Shown: positions 7,265 to 14,405 of the stretch, one piece after another
Layout: every line of letters begins with the position of its first letter
Position numbering within the stretch: position 1 is the first letter of the stretch
Assembly: GCA_038316995.1 (NCBI GenBank)
Contig: JBBQAZ010000011.1
Location: 1 to 25,870 of the forward strand
Direction of reading: 5' to 3'
DNA from: JAXHNE01 sp038316995
GTDB lineage: Bacteria > Patescibacteriota > Saccharimonadia > Saccharimonadales > JAXHNE01
DNA: 25,870 nt
The notes under the pieces: generated by a model
Seen by the model: the letters and a program-made list of their open reading frames with translations, nothing else
Database searches by the model: none
What the model was told of the DNA's origin: nothing
Program-made: the position numbers and the translations under genes

Positions 7265-7909
7265 ATGGCATTATTTCAGAAGAATCCTTATAGCAGTGAC
7301 ATGGGCAAGCAACTCTACAGTTTTGGGCACAATAAATCACTTCTAATAGTTGGCCTTGGTAATGTCGGTAAAAAATACGAAAAAACCCGCCATAATCTAG
7401 GATTTCTGTGCGTTGATCATTTTGCAGTTGCGAATAATTTTCCTGACTGGATAGAAAAAAAGGATACAAACTGCCTTTTTACCAAGAAAATTCTAGGCGA
7501 AACAGATGTAATGCTAATGAAACCGACAACAATGATGAACCTTAGCGGGGAAGCCGTGCAGCAACTAGCCCATTTCTATAAAATACCGACAGAAAGTGTG
7601 ATTGCCGTACATGATGAACTGGATATCCCATTCGGACAAATCCGAACCAGGACAGGTGGTGGTCCAGCCGGCCATAACGGAATAAAAAGCCTGATATCAC
7701 ACAATGGTAAAGAATTTGGACGCATTCGCATTGGAATAGAGAGCGATGATCGCCCAGAGCAGATGGAAAGCGCTGACTACGTTTTAGCAAACCTTACAAA
7801 ACGGGAACAAGAACAGCTTGGAGGCCTTAAAAAAGAAGTATCAAGTATTCTAACAGAGACAATTTTCAGCGGTCAGCTTAACGCAGAGACGCGCAGTTTT
7901 CTAATCTAA
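7265..7909 (+). CDS. pth: Peptidyl-tRNA hydrolase
   Basis: Seen: 214 residues from this start. LLIVGLGNVGKKYEKTRHNLGF (26-47) carries the catalytic His H43; MKPTTMMNLSG holds N92; VHDELD holds D117; GGGPAGHNGI (131-140) holds N138. Known: Pth cleaves peptidyl-tRNAs released prematurely from ribosomes and is essential. The N-terminus is ~24 residues longer than usual (canonical enzymes begin about at LLIVGLGN). A more upstream ATG at 7226 falls inside the preceding terminator and was rejected; ATG 7265 sits six bases after a -10 box, fitting leaderless initiation. Its last nine bases overlap the end of a convergent minus-strand gene. Confidence 0.95.
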   Translation: MALFQKNPYSSDMGKQLYSFGHNKSLLIVGLGNVGKKYEKTRHNLGFLCVDHFAVANNFPDWIEKKDTNCLFTKKILGETDVMLMKPTTMMNLSGEAVQQLAHFYKIPTESVIAVHDELDIPFGQIRTRTGGGPAGHNGIKSLISHNGKEFGRIRIGIESDDRPEQMESADYVLANLTKREQEQLGGLKKEVSSILTETIFSGQLNAETRSFLI

Positions 7910-8239
7910 ATCACTGATTGCGTCAACGTATAGCTGAGCCTTATCGGCAAGTCCGACACATGGCTCAATGCCAAACACTTGGTCTTCCATGTCAGCCAAA
8001 ATACCGAGTCTTCCAAGTTTATCAGCATCAAATATGGCTTTTTGTTCTAATACATTCTCTTTGGTCAAGTAAGTATCATCTTCAATAAATTCATTTGTCA
8101 TTTGCTCGCAGTTCAGTCGTGAATTTGCTATGGCACGCAACACTTCTGCAGGACTCATAGGCAGCGGGATATCTCCGCGTCCAAGTGCGTCGTTTTCAAG
8201 AGTCCCAGCAACCCATTTTCCTGATGCGTCAAGTTTCAC
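7901..8239 (-). CDS. Hypothetical protein, coupled to the upstream gene
   Basis: Not recognised. Seen: 112 residues, acidic, mostly helical in appearance, no membrane segment; begins with GTG (VKLDASGKW). The GTG lies inside the last codons of the 8229-8741 gene and the two frames overlap by 11 bases, so translation is probably coupled. Its stop overlaps the end of pth by nine bases on the opposite strand. Contains two isolated cysteines without a metal-site pattern. The pair looks like a two-gene operon of unknown role. Confidence 0.7.
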   Translation of the reverse strand: MKLDASGKWVAGTLENDALGRGDIPLPMSPAEVLRAIANSRLNCEQMTNEFIEDDTYLTKENVLEQKAIFDADKLGRLGILADMEDQVFGIEPCVGLADKAQLYVDAISDLD

Positions 8240-8741
8240 GTAAGTCTAACCGTGTGTATAAACCATCTAAGCTTGGAGCAAGGTACAGGCTTGACGCATT
8301 TTCGTCACGCGTAAAACTTGTATCGTTCATTAGCTGTACGATAGCCGCTCTTGTGCCTGTAAAAAATAAGGGTCTTTCGTCTTGTATCTTCTGCGGATTA
8401 AAATTTCTTGTAAATTGTAAATACGTCGGGTCAACTATTGTGTCGTCCATTCGAATTTCAGATTCATTGGCGCCAAACGAAACAAACATGTGTTGCATTC
8501 CGCGACTGTGGGATTCTAGCTTCAACCCAGTTAAACCAATAGTCTTAGACAGGTATTCGTGTGCTGAACGACTAGTATTCGCGCACCACGGCCCCATAGA
8601 AATACGCCTATACTCGTAATCAAAATCATGGTCATCAGGGAAAGTGCGCAGAAAACTACTTAATACCGGTCCATAAACAGCTTCTTCGAATTCAGAAGTA
8701 TCTATAGTTGCGTCACCTAGCTCGAAAGATGGGTGCCTCAT
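8229..8741 (-). CDS. Uncharacterised protein with possible papain/transglutaminase-like Cys-His-Asp triad
   Basis: Seen: 170 residues, soluble. Three motifs in the order expected for a transglutaminase- or papain-like fold: GPWCANTSRSAHEYL with C53 at the start of a helix, a HMFVSFG strand with H84, and DDTIVDPTYLQF with D104. The DPTY.QF ending after the Asp is common in such cysteine enzymes. Known families give the pattern; assignment here is inference because spacing is short and no close family is recalled. A clear Shine-Dalgarno (AGGAG) lies about 10 bases before the ATG. Forms an overlapping pair with the 7901-8239 gene, its possible partner or inhibitor. Confidence 0.75.
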   Translation of the reverse strand: MRHPSFELGDATIDTSEFEEAVYGPVLSSFLRTFPDDHDFDYEYRRISMGPWCANTSRSAHEYLSKTIGLTGLKLESHSRGMQHMFVSFGANESEIRMDDTIVDPTYLQFTRNFNPQKIQDERPLFFTGTRAAIVQLMNDTSFTRDENASSLYLAPSLDGLYTRLDLRET

Positions 8742-8792
8742 GACAACGCACTCCTGTAATTATTACTAGTAAGCCATAAAAGCATACTCATG

Positions 8793-9128
8793 TTATTCTA
8801 CCTCACTTTGCTGGTCGAATTCATCGTGAAAGTCGTGAAATGAGACCTTTTCAAGATCATGATATTCGCGAGCGAACGCTATCGTGGAGACCATAAACTC
8901 CAAAAGTGACACTTGATTAGTAAAGCATTCATACAACCGAGCATCTTTAGGGTAATAATATGCGTCTAACTCAGAAAGATGATCTTTTAATTTACGAGCA
9001 TTGTAAATCGCACTGTCGGTTAACTCGGTATCGCTTATATCTATAATTAATGGCACCGGGGCATTACCCAAAGCTAATGATTCATCTGGAGTGGTAGTAA
9101 ACTGTCTTTTATCAATGTTATATTCCAT
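8793..9128 (-). CDS. Hypothetical small acidic protein
   Basis: Not recognised. Seen: 111 residues from the ATG at 9128 (MEYNIDKRQF); an in-frame GTG three codons upstream (9137) is a possible alternative. Acidic, with a central LTDSAIYNARKLKDHLSEL helix and a His/Asp-rich C-terminus (FHDFHDEFD). No membrane segment. TAAAAT on the minus strand ends 11 bases before the ATG, the same distance as at der, which is why the ATG was preferred over the GTG. It follows a structured region on the same strand that may be its leader or an independent RNA. Confidence 0.65.
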   Translation of the reverse strand: MEYNIDKRQFTTTPDESLALGNAPVPLIIDISDTELTDSAIYNARKLKDHLSELDAYYYPKDARLYECFTNQVSLLEFMVSTIAFAREYHDLEKVSFHDFHDEFDQQSEVE

Positions 9129-9149
9129 AAATAGCACTCATTTTAGTTT

Positions 9150-9557
9150 AAAAATGAACGAACCTCCAGAGGGGGTGGGCACCGCTGGAGGCTCGATCTA
9201 CAGAGAGCTCTATTCTCGCAAAAGCATAGACCTCTCTGGTATGAGCAGCCAAGGCTGCCCGTTCCACCCTTCAACCCACACCGGACAAAGCGTGTACACA
9301 TACATATTGATGGTCACGCATTCGACTACTGCCGAAATACTGGATATTTGTCGTTGAATTGGTTGTAGAAGCAAGCTCCTACGGTTAAAGGGGTTAGTTT
9401 GTTTTAGAACGGTCAACACCCTAAGAAGAGTATTGATTAGAGAAAGCGGAGGGTAACAACTTAGTCGCACGCTCTAAAACAACCTAACAAAATCCAATAA
9501 ATTGGATGTTAGAATTGGGGGTATAAGGTACGTAAAACGCCTTACTGACGCTTACAA
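9150..9557 (-). ncRNA. Candidate structured non-coding RNA, ~400 nt
   Basis: Seen: a 483-bp gene-free gap (9129-9611). On the minus strand a near-consensus promoter points into it. Stems in transcript order: CTAAC-ATCCAAT / ATTGGAT-GTTAG (9512-9484); a 16-bp stem with one mismatch joining 9473-9488 to 9393-9408; hairpin GTAG/CTAC (9365-9382); CAGAGAG..CTAT / ATAG..CTCTCTG (9201-9238); and a final CCTCCAG/CTGGAGG hairpin (9163-9191) followed by a T-rich run, weakly terminator-like. The GTTAG at 9484-9488 can pair with either of two partners, so the first two stems exclude each other. I tested it by eye against RNase P, tmRNA, SRP and T-box signatures and found none. It could alternatively be a long leader of the 8793-9128 gene. 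Confidence 0.45.
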
Positions 9558-9563
9558 GTTGCA

Positions 9564-9592
9564 ATAATAACAAATTTATGACGTTATGTCAA
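9564..9592 (-). promoter_or_regulatory. Near-consensus promoter TTGACA - 17 - TATTAT (extended -10)
   Basis: Minus strand: TTGACA (9592-9587), exactly 17 bases, TATTAT (9569-9564), with TG one base before the -10. Predicted start about 9557, at the edge of the structured region. It points away from dprA, so it is not the dprA promoter. Confidence 0.75.
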
Positions 9593-9611
9593 TACTAAAG
9601 AACATTTTTCT

Positions 9612-10469
9612 ATGAAAAGCAAGACGGTTACGCTTGAAGGCAAACAAATCCCAGAATGTCTTCGTAGCATCCCATCACCACCAAAGAAGCTCTACATTAG
9701 GGGCGACCTTGAATCTATCTTGGATAGACCACTCCTAGCCGTGGTCGGTAGTCGCAAAGTGTCGCACTATGGCAGGGAAATAACGTCACGACTCGTCAGA
9801 GAAGTTGCCGGGAAGGGCGTTGGAATAGTGAGTGGGCTTGCGCTCGGGGTAGATGGGCTTGCGCACACCGCCGCATTAGAAATGAACGCGCCAACAATCG
9901 CGGTGCTGCCAAGTGGACCAGATGAAATCTACCCACGTTCGCATTTTCATATTGGAAAACAAATCCTAGAGCAGGGCGGGGCATTTCTTAGCGAATATCC
10001 GGATGGGACACCGCCTCTATTACACCACTTCACAGAACGCAATCGATTAGTTTCAGGACTCGCCGACGCTGTTCTGATAACTGAAGCCGCTGCCAAAAGC
10101 GGCACCATGCACACTGCAAATTTTGCATTAGAGCAGGGAAAGACGGTACTGGCAGTGCCAGGAAACATAACAAGCGAACTAAGCACTGGCACGAACAATC
10201 TTATCAAGTCCGGAGCAATCGCTGTCACAAACGCAGAAGATATCCTTCTTGCACTAGGAATCGACAGCAACAGAAAACAAACCGAGTTATTTGGTGACAC
10301 ACCGGAGGAGACCTTGCTCCTGCAACTACTGCAAAGCGGGACATCCGATATCCACGAACTTCAAAAAGCCAGCAAATTAACAGCCAGCACATTTAATCAA
10401 ACGTTAACTATGCTAGAAATTAACGGCAAGATCAGAAGTCACGGCGGTGGCCATTGGACGCTAAGGTAA
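9612..10469 (+). CDS. dprA: DNA processing protein DprA
   Basis: Seen: 285 residues. Rossmann-fold core with VVGSRKVSHYG (44-54), SGLALGVDGLAH (74-85), RNRLVSGLADAVLITEA (143-159) and KSGTMHTANFALEQGKTVLAVPGN (162-185), then a C-terminal winged helix (about 230-285). Known: DprA binds incoming single-stranded DNA and loads RecA during natural transformation. The protein starts at the IPECLRSIPSPPKKLYIRG element and lacks the N-terminal SAM/HhH domain of larger DprA proteins (usually ~360 residues). Its place upstream of topA is the common dprA-topA arrangement. No strong Shine-Dalgarno; promoter unclear. Confidence 0.95.
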   Translation: MKSKTVTLEGKQIPECLRSIPSPPKKLYIRGDLESILDRPLLAVVGSRKVSHYGREITSRLVREVAGKGVGIVSGLALGVDGLAHTAALEMNAPTIAVLPSGPDEIYPRSHFHIGKQILEQGGAFLSEYPDGTPPLLHHFTERNRLVSGLADAVLITEAAAKSGTMHTANFALEQGKTVLAVPGNITSELSTGTNNLIKSGAIAVTNAEDILLALGIDSNRKQTELFGDTPEETLLLQLLQSGTSDIHELQKASKLTASTFNQTLTMLEINGKIRSHGGGHWTLR

Positions 10470-10478
10470 ACTAAGGCT

Positions 10479-10673
10479 ATGGGATTTTTTGATTTTCTAT
10501 TTCCGCCAAGCAAAAGCCGCCAAAACTGCAAAAAAAAGCGACGCTTTACTAGTAATGCAGACGCACAAGCGGCACTTAAGCGCATAAACCCCACCAAAGC
10601 CAATAACAAGCCCATACGAGCGTATAAATGCCTCGATTGCAACGGTTACCACCTGACGAGCAAAAGGCAATAG
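10479..10673 (+). CDS. Small zinc-ribbon-like protein
   Basis: Seen: 64 residues, very basic. After MGFFDFLFPPSK comes CKKKRRFTSNADAQAALKRI, and the C-terminus is YKCLDCNGYHLTSKRQ: CxxC followed by a His, with an upstream Cys, so a single zinc site is plausible. Known from memory: short proteins ending in a YKC..C.GYHLTS pattern are common in bacteria and phages, without a settled function; I infer nucleic-acid binding. It starts nine bases after dprA stops and is probably co-transcribed. Its stop codon TAG is the first triplet of a 7-bp tandem repeat. Confidence 0.75.
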   Translation: MGFFDFLFPPSKSRQNCKKKRRFTSNADAQAALKRINPTKANNKPIRAYKCLDCNGYHLTSKRQ

Positions 10674-10705
10674 TTGGTAGTTGGTAGTTGGTAGTTGGTA
10701 GTTGG
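10671..10705 (+). repeat. Heptamer tandem repeat (TAGTTGG x5)
   Basis: Five exact, head-to-tail copies starting on the stop codon of the small zinc-ribbon gene. The unit is not a multiple of three but begins with TAG, so copy number would not alter the protein end. Nothing else definite is seen in 10706-10856 apart from weak promoter-like boxes for topA (TTGCAA then TACTGT 17 bases on, and TATACA further down). Confidence 0.9.
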
Positions 10706-10856
10706 ACCGAGCTTATCAGGTTCGTGTGCCTCTGATACCTTTAGATTAGTTGAGTCTATCTTTCTGCTATAAAGAACTGTTAAACTTGCAATTTACCCAA
10801 AATCTAAGTACTGTTGCTTGCTGTATACATATAAATAGGTAAACTTAAGCACATAT

Positions 10857-13142
10857 ATGGCAAAAAATTTAGTAATTGTAGAGTCACCAGCAAAAGCAAA
10901 AACCATAGAGAAGTATCTAGGGAAAGACTACTCCGTAAAGAGTAGCTTTGGTCATGTTCGTGATTTGCCAAAAAAAGGTCTGAATATTGATATAGATAAG
11001 AAATTTGAACCGACCTACGCTGTTAGTGCCGACAAAAAGAAGGTAATAGCAGAACTCAAAAAAGCAGCAGCCGGAGCAACAGTCTGGCTCGCAAGTGATG
11101 AAGACCGAGAAGGAGAAGCAATAGCCTGGCACCTCTGTGAAGCGCTTAAATTAGATCCCAAAGAAACGAAGCGAATTGTGTTTCATGAAATTACCAAGCC
11201 TGCGATTGAACACGCCGTGGCAAATCCGCGCACCGTAGACATGAATTTAGTAAACGCCCAGCAAGCACGGCGCCTGCTTGATCGCCTTGTAGGATACGAA
11301 CTAAGCCCAGTGCTCTGGAAAAAGGTCCGCCCGGGAACCAGTGCAGGTCGGGTACAATCCGTTGCGGTCCGTATTATCGTAGAGCGTGAGCGTGAAATAA
11401 AAGGTTTTGAACCAGTTTCTAGCTTTAAAGTTACTGCTCAGTTTGACGCAAAAGGCGCAGATCTGCCCGCAGAACTCCCTGATAAGCTAAATGGTTCGGC
11501 AGACGCAAAAGCATTACTTGAGGCCTGCAAAACAGCAGATTTTAAGGTGAAGTCGATAACCAAAAAGCCCGGGAAACGCAATCCAGGCGCACCATTTACC
11601 ACTAGTACACTACAGCAAGAAGCAGCCCGTAAACTCGGTTTTAGCGTAAAACAAACCATGACTCTTGCTCAGAGACTATATGAAAGTGGTTTTATTACCT
11701 ATATGCGTACAGATAGCACTACGCTTTCTGGGCAGGCAATCAAATCTGCAGAAACTTATATAAAGCAGAATTACGGCGATAATTACCACCAGGTAAGGCA
11801 GTATAAAACCAAGAATAGTAACGCACAAGAAGCTCACGAAGCCATTCGTCCAACAGAATTTACTCGTGAGACTGCCGGCCAAGACCCTAGCCAAGAGAAG
11901 TTATATACGCTTATTTGGAAAAGGGCACTTGCCAGCCAGATGGCAGAAGCCCAGTTTGACCGTACTGAAATTGGCGTGTCTATTAGTACTCGTAGCGAAA
12001 TAATGCTGGCAAAGGGCGAAATCCTTAAATTTGATGGATTCTTTAAGGTCTACGGCGGCACTAAAGACGACGTGCTACTTCCAGAGCTCAACGAGGGCGA
12101 CGAACTATCTCTGAACGAAATGAACGCCCACGAATCATTTAGTAAGCCGCCAGCGCGCTACAGTGAGGCTAGCCTGGTCCGCAAACTCGAAGAACTTGGT
12201 ATTGGCCGACCAAGCACCTATGCCCCGACAATCTCTACGGTCCAAGCCCGTGGCTACGTCGAAAAAGTGGATGTTGAAGGTGCAGAACGTAGTGCTCAAG
12301 ACTTGACTTTAAAAGCCGGTGTAATCACAGAAGAAACCGCCACAGAAAACTACGGCGCAGACAAGAATAAACTAGTTCCAACATCGCTAGCCAACGTTAC
12401 AACTGACTTCTTAGTAAAACACTTTGCTACAGTCCTTGATTATGACTTTACCGCTACCGTAGAAGACGCTTTTGACAAAATTGCCGACGGCGACCAAAAA
12501 TGGCAAGATATGCTGGCGGATTTTTACAAGAACTTTCACCCACTAATCGATAGCTCAGCCGACGTAAGCCGCGAAGAGACTTCTCAGGCAAGACGACTAG
12601 GCGACGATCCAAAAGACGGCAGGCCAATTATAGCCCGTTACGGTCGATATGGCCCAATGTTACAGCGCGGAGAAACAGAATCAGAAGACAAGCCAGACTT
12701 TGCCCCTATGCCAGAAGGCGTAGACCTAGAAGACGTTACATTTGAGCAAGCTATGGAAATGTTTAAACTACCTAGAAATGTTGGTACAACAGAAGACGGC
12801 CAAGATATGATGGCTAACATTGGTCGTTTTGGCCCATACATTAAAGTTGGCGCATTATTTGTATCTATAAAACCCCACGATCCAATGAAAATTACAGAAG
12901 CAGAAGCCCGAGAATATTACGCTGAAAAACTTGTTAAAGAAAAGGAAAAGAACATTGCCGAGTTCCCGAGTGGAATCAAAGTCTTAAACGGGCAATATGG
13001 ACCATACGTCACGGACGGCAAAAAGAACGTAAAAATCAAAAAAGACCAAGACCCCAAGAAAATTACAGAAGCCGAAGCCAAAGAAATGATAAAGAATGCC
13101 CCGACCAAAAAGAAAAGAAAAATAGTCCGCCGCAAGAAGTAA
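10857..13142 (+). CDS. topA: DNA topoisomerase I
   Basis: Seen: 761 residues. Toprim domain with VESPAKAKTIEKYLG (E9) and the acidic triad DEDREGEAIAWH (81-92); central type IA domain with active-site tyrosine Y282 in GFITYMRTDST; NAQQARRLLDRLVGY and RPSTYAPT motifs intact. Known: relaxes negatively supercoiled DNA by single-strand passage. The C-terminus has no CxxC zinc fingers as in E. coli; instead at least two Topo_C-type repeats (RFGPYIKVG.., QYGPYVTDG..) and a Lys/Arg-rich tail ending KKKRKIVRRKK, which likely binds DNA. No Shine-Dalgarno is evident before the ATG. Confidence 0.97.
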   Translation: MAKNLVIVESPAKAKTIEKYLGKDYSVKSSFGHVRDLPKKGLNIDIDKKFEPTYAVSADKKKVIAELKKAAAGATVWLASDEDREGEAIAWHLCEALKLDPKETKRIVFHEITKPAIEHAVANPRTVDMNLVNAQQARRLLDRLVGYELSPVLWKKVRPGTSAGRVQSVAVRIIVEREREIKGFEPVSSFKVTAQFDAKGADLPAELPDKLNGSADAKALLEACKTADFKVKSITKKPGKRNPGAPFTTSTLQQEAARKLGFSVKQTMTLAQRLYESGFITYMRTDSTTLSGQAIKSAETYIKQNYGDNYHQVRQYKTKNSNAQEAHEAIRPTEFTRETAGQDPSQEKLYTLIWKRALASQMAEAQFDRTEIGVSISTRSEIMLAKGEILKFDGFFKVYGGTKDDVLLPELNEGDELSLNEMNAHESFSKPPARYSEASLVRKLEELGIGRPSTYAPTISTVQARGYVEKVDVEGAERSAQDLTLKAGVITEETATENYGADKNKLVPTSLANVTTDFLVKHFATVLDYDFTATVEDAFDKIADGDQKWQDMLADFYKNFHPLIDSSADVSREETSQARRLGDDPKDGRPIIARYGRYGPMLQRGETESEDKPDFAPMPEGVDLEDVTFEQAMEMFKLPRNVGTTEDGQDMMANIGRFGPYIKVGALFVSIKPHDPMKITEAEAREYYAEKLVKEKEKNIAEFPSGIKVLNGQYGPYVTDGKKNVKIKKDQDPKKITEAEAKEMIKNAPTKKKRKIVRRKK

Positions 13143-13194
13143 CTCGCTTTAAATCTACAATGCTATGTAGCTTATATGTAATTGTAATCTCTAT

Positions 13195-13203
13195 TTATCC
13201 ACA
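13195..13203 (+). other. DnaA-box-like site TTATCCACA
   Basis: Exact match to the classical DnaA box, in the gap after topA and overlapping the arm of a hairpin. One of three such sites, all intergenic. Confidence 0.4.
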
Positions 13204-13224
13204 ACTTGCTCTCTAGGCAAGTTG
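13202..13224 (+). terminator. Stem-loop after topA
   Basis: CAACTTGC (13202-13209), seven-base loop, GCAAGTTG (13217-13224). Eight perfect pairs but no T-run downstream, so it may be a processing site or factor-dependent terminator rather than an intrinsic one. Confidence 0.4.
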
Positions 13225-13303
13225 TTACGTAGTGATATTGGCAGTCTAGTTCTCTGCACATATGTCTAATTTGTGCTAAAATAAGACAAGTGGGAAACAC
13301 ACC

Positions 13304-13332
13304 TTGACTTAATAGGTCGTATGTTATACAAT
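13304..13332 (+). promoter_or_regulatory. Promoter TTGACT - 17 - TACAAT
   Basis: TTGACT (13304-13309), 17 bases, TACAAT (13327-13332). The next gene begins 31 bases later with a Shine-Dalgarno (GGAAG) six to seven bases before its ATG, so this unit has a normal leader. Confidence 0.65.
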
Positions 13333-13363
13333 TATACAAATATCGAACAGATAGGAAGAATTT

Positions 13364-14398
13364 ATGGCTGACGCAAACGAGACTTTGCACACCAAAGTAA
13401 TTATCAATGACATCCTCGGAACAATCGACCGCGACAGAGAGCGAGAGATAATTTCACGCCGTTTTGGTTTATTTGACCGTAAAGAGACTTTGGAGCAAAT
13501 TGGCGAACTACTCGGCATTACCCGTGAGCGTGTTCGTCAACTCGAAAAAGCGATTATTGCACGACTAAAAGCTCAGTCAAGCGGGGAAGAGCTACCTCAC
13601 GTCCAAGAGGTTCAACAGCGTATTATTAAAGAACTCCAAGGTCTTGGTAATGTGGCGCGTGTTAGTGCGCTTACAGATAGAATTTCTGATGAAAAAACAA
13701 AGATAGGGCAGTCAAGAATCGCATTCCTAGCACAACTATGCCCACGACTTAGCTATGTAGAAGAAAACGATCATTATCACCACTCAGTTGCAATTAAAGA
13801 AGTCCACGATGAAAAAACTGTAAGAGAGCTAGTAAATAAAGTAATTGACTCCGTAAAAGCTATTGGCGAGCCAGCAGAAATCAAGCGGGTCGCTGCAGCA
13901 GCTGGTCATGAAGACCATAGCCACACCGCAGCTTTAGCAAGTGTCAGCAAAAAACTAGCAACGCTAAACAACCGTTGGGGACTTATGAAATGGCCAATGG
14001 TTAACCCAAAGAACATCCGTGACAAAATCTATGTGATTCTGCATGAAGCTGGCAAACACATGCACTTCAACGAAATAGCAGAAGCTATAAAAGATAGTGA
14101 ATTTAAGCGTAAAGATGTTACAACCCAAGCAATCCACAACGAACTTATAAAAGACAAGCGCTTTGTACTTATCGGTCGTGGTATCTACGCTCTAAAAGAA
14201 TGGGGCTTTAAGCGCGGAACTGTTGCAGACGTTATTGCAGATGTGCTTAAAAAAGCAGCAGAACCTATGCACCGTGACGATATCGTCCGCGAAGTACTAA
14301 AAAGCCGCAAAGTAAAAGAAACTACTATTCTCTTGAACCTACAAGGCAAAGCTCAGTTCCAACGCACCGCAAAAGCCACCTACGCCCTCGCCGAATAG
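13364..14398 (+). CDS. Sigma-70 region 4-like / HARE-HTH transcription regulator
   Basis: Seen: 344 residues. Residues 28-70 read as sigma-70 region 4.2 (SRRFGLFDRKETLEQIGELLGITRERVRQLEKA), with the TRERVRQLE recognition helix. No region 2 or 3 is present, so it cannot melt a -10 box like a true sigma factor. A variable middle (about 85-212) may hold another winged helix. Residues 218-280 (RDKIYVILHEAGKHMHFNEIAEAI..GRGIYALKEWG) match the HARE-HTH fold of RNA polymerase delta subunit RpoE and ASXL proteins, and 285-343 look like a second, degenerate copy (DVLKKAAEPMHRDDIVREVL). Inference: an RNA-polymerase-associated or DNA-binding regulator. The next gene starts eight bases after its stop. 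Confidence 0.85.
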   Translation: MADANETLHTKVIINDILGTIDRDREREIISRRFGLFDRKETLEQIGELLGITRERVRQLEKAIIARLKAQSSGEELPHVQEVQQRIIKELQGLGNVARVSALTDRISDEKTKIGQSRIAFLAQLCPRLSYVEENDHYHHSVAIKEVHDEKTVRELVNKVIDSVKAIGEPAEIKRVAAAAGHEDHSHTAALASVSKKLATLNNRWGLMKWPMVNPKNIRDKIYVILHEAGKHMHFNEIAEAIKDSEFKRKDVTTQAIHNELIKDKRFVLIGRGIYALKEWGFKRGTVADVIADVLKKAAEPMHRDDIVREVLKSRKVKETTILLNLQGKAQFQRTAKATYALAE

Positions 14399-14405
14399 GG
14401 TTACG

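Noticed and set aside
8185..8619. + strand frame of 144 codons across two minus-strand genes
   Set aside because: Antisense to the 170-residue protein, which has a proper Shine-Dalgarno and motif pattern; the + frame has neither.
9163..9191. T-box-like sequence (GGGTGGGCACCGCTGG on the + strand)
   Set aside because: It has an extra base relative to the T-box consensus, there is no room for stem I upstream because a gene lies there on the other strand, and the strong promoter of this region reads the opposite strand.
9091..9470. Short reading frames on both strands over the candidate RNA (about 88 and 86 codons)
   Set aside because: No ribosome binding site, no recognisable protein features, and they coincide with long complementary stems, which makes structured RNA more likely.
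9393..9488. GTTTTAGAGC on the minus strand with a matching TCTAAAAC, resembling a Cas9 repeat and tracrRNA anti-repeat
   Set aside because: Only a short resemblance; no repeat array, spacers or cas genes anywhere in the window.
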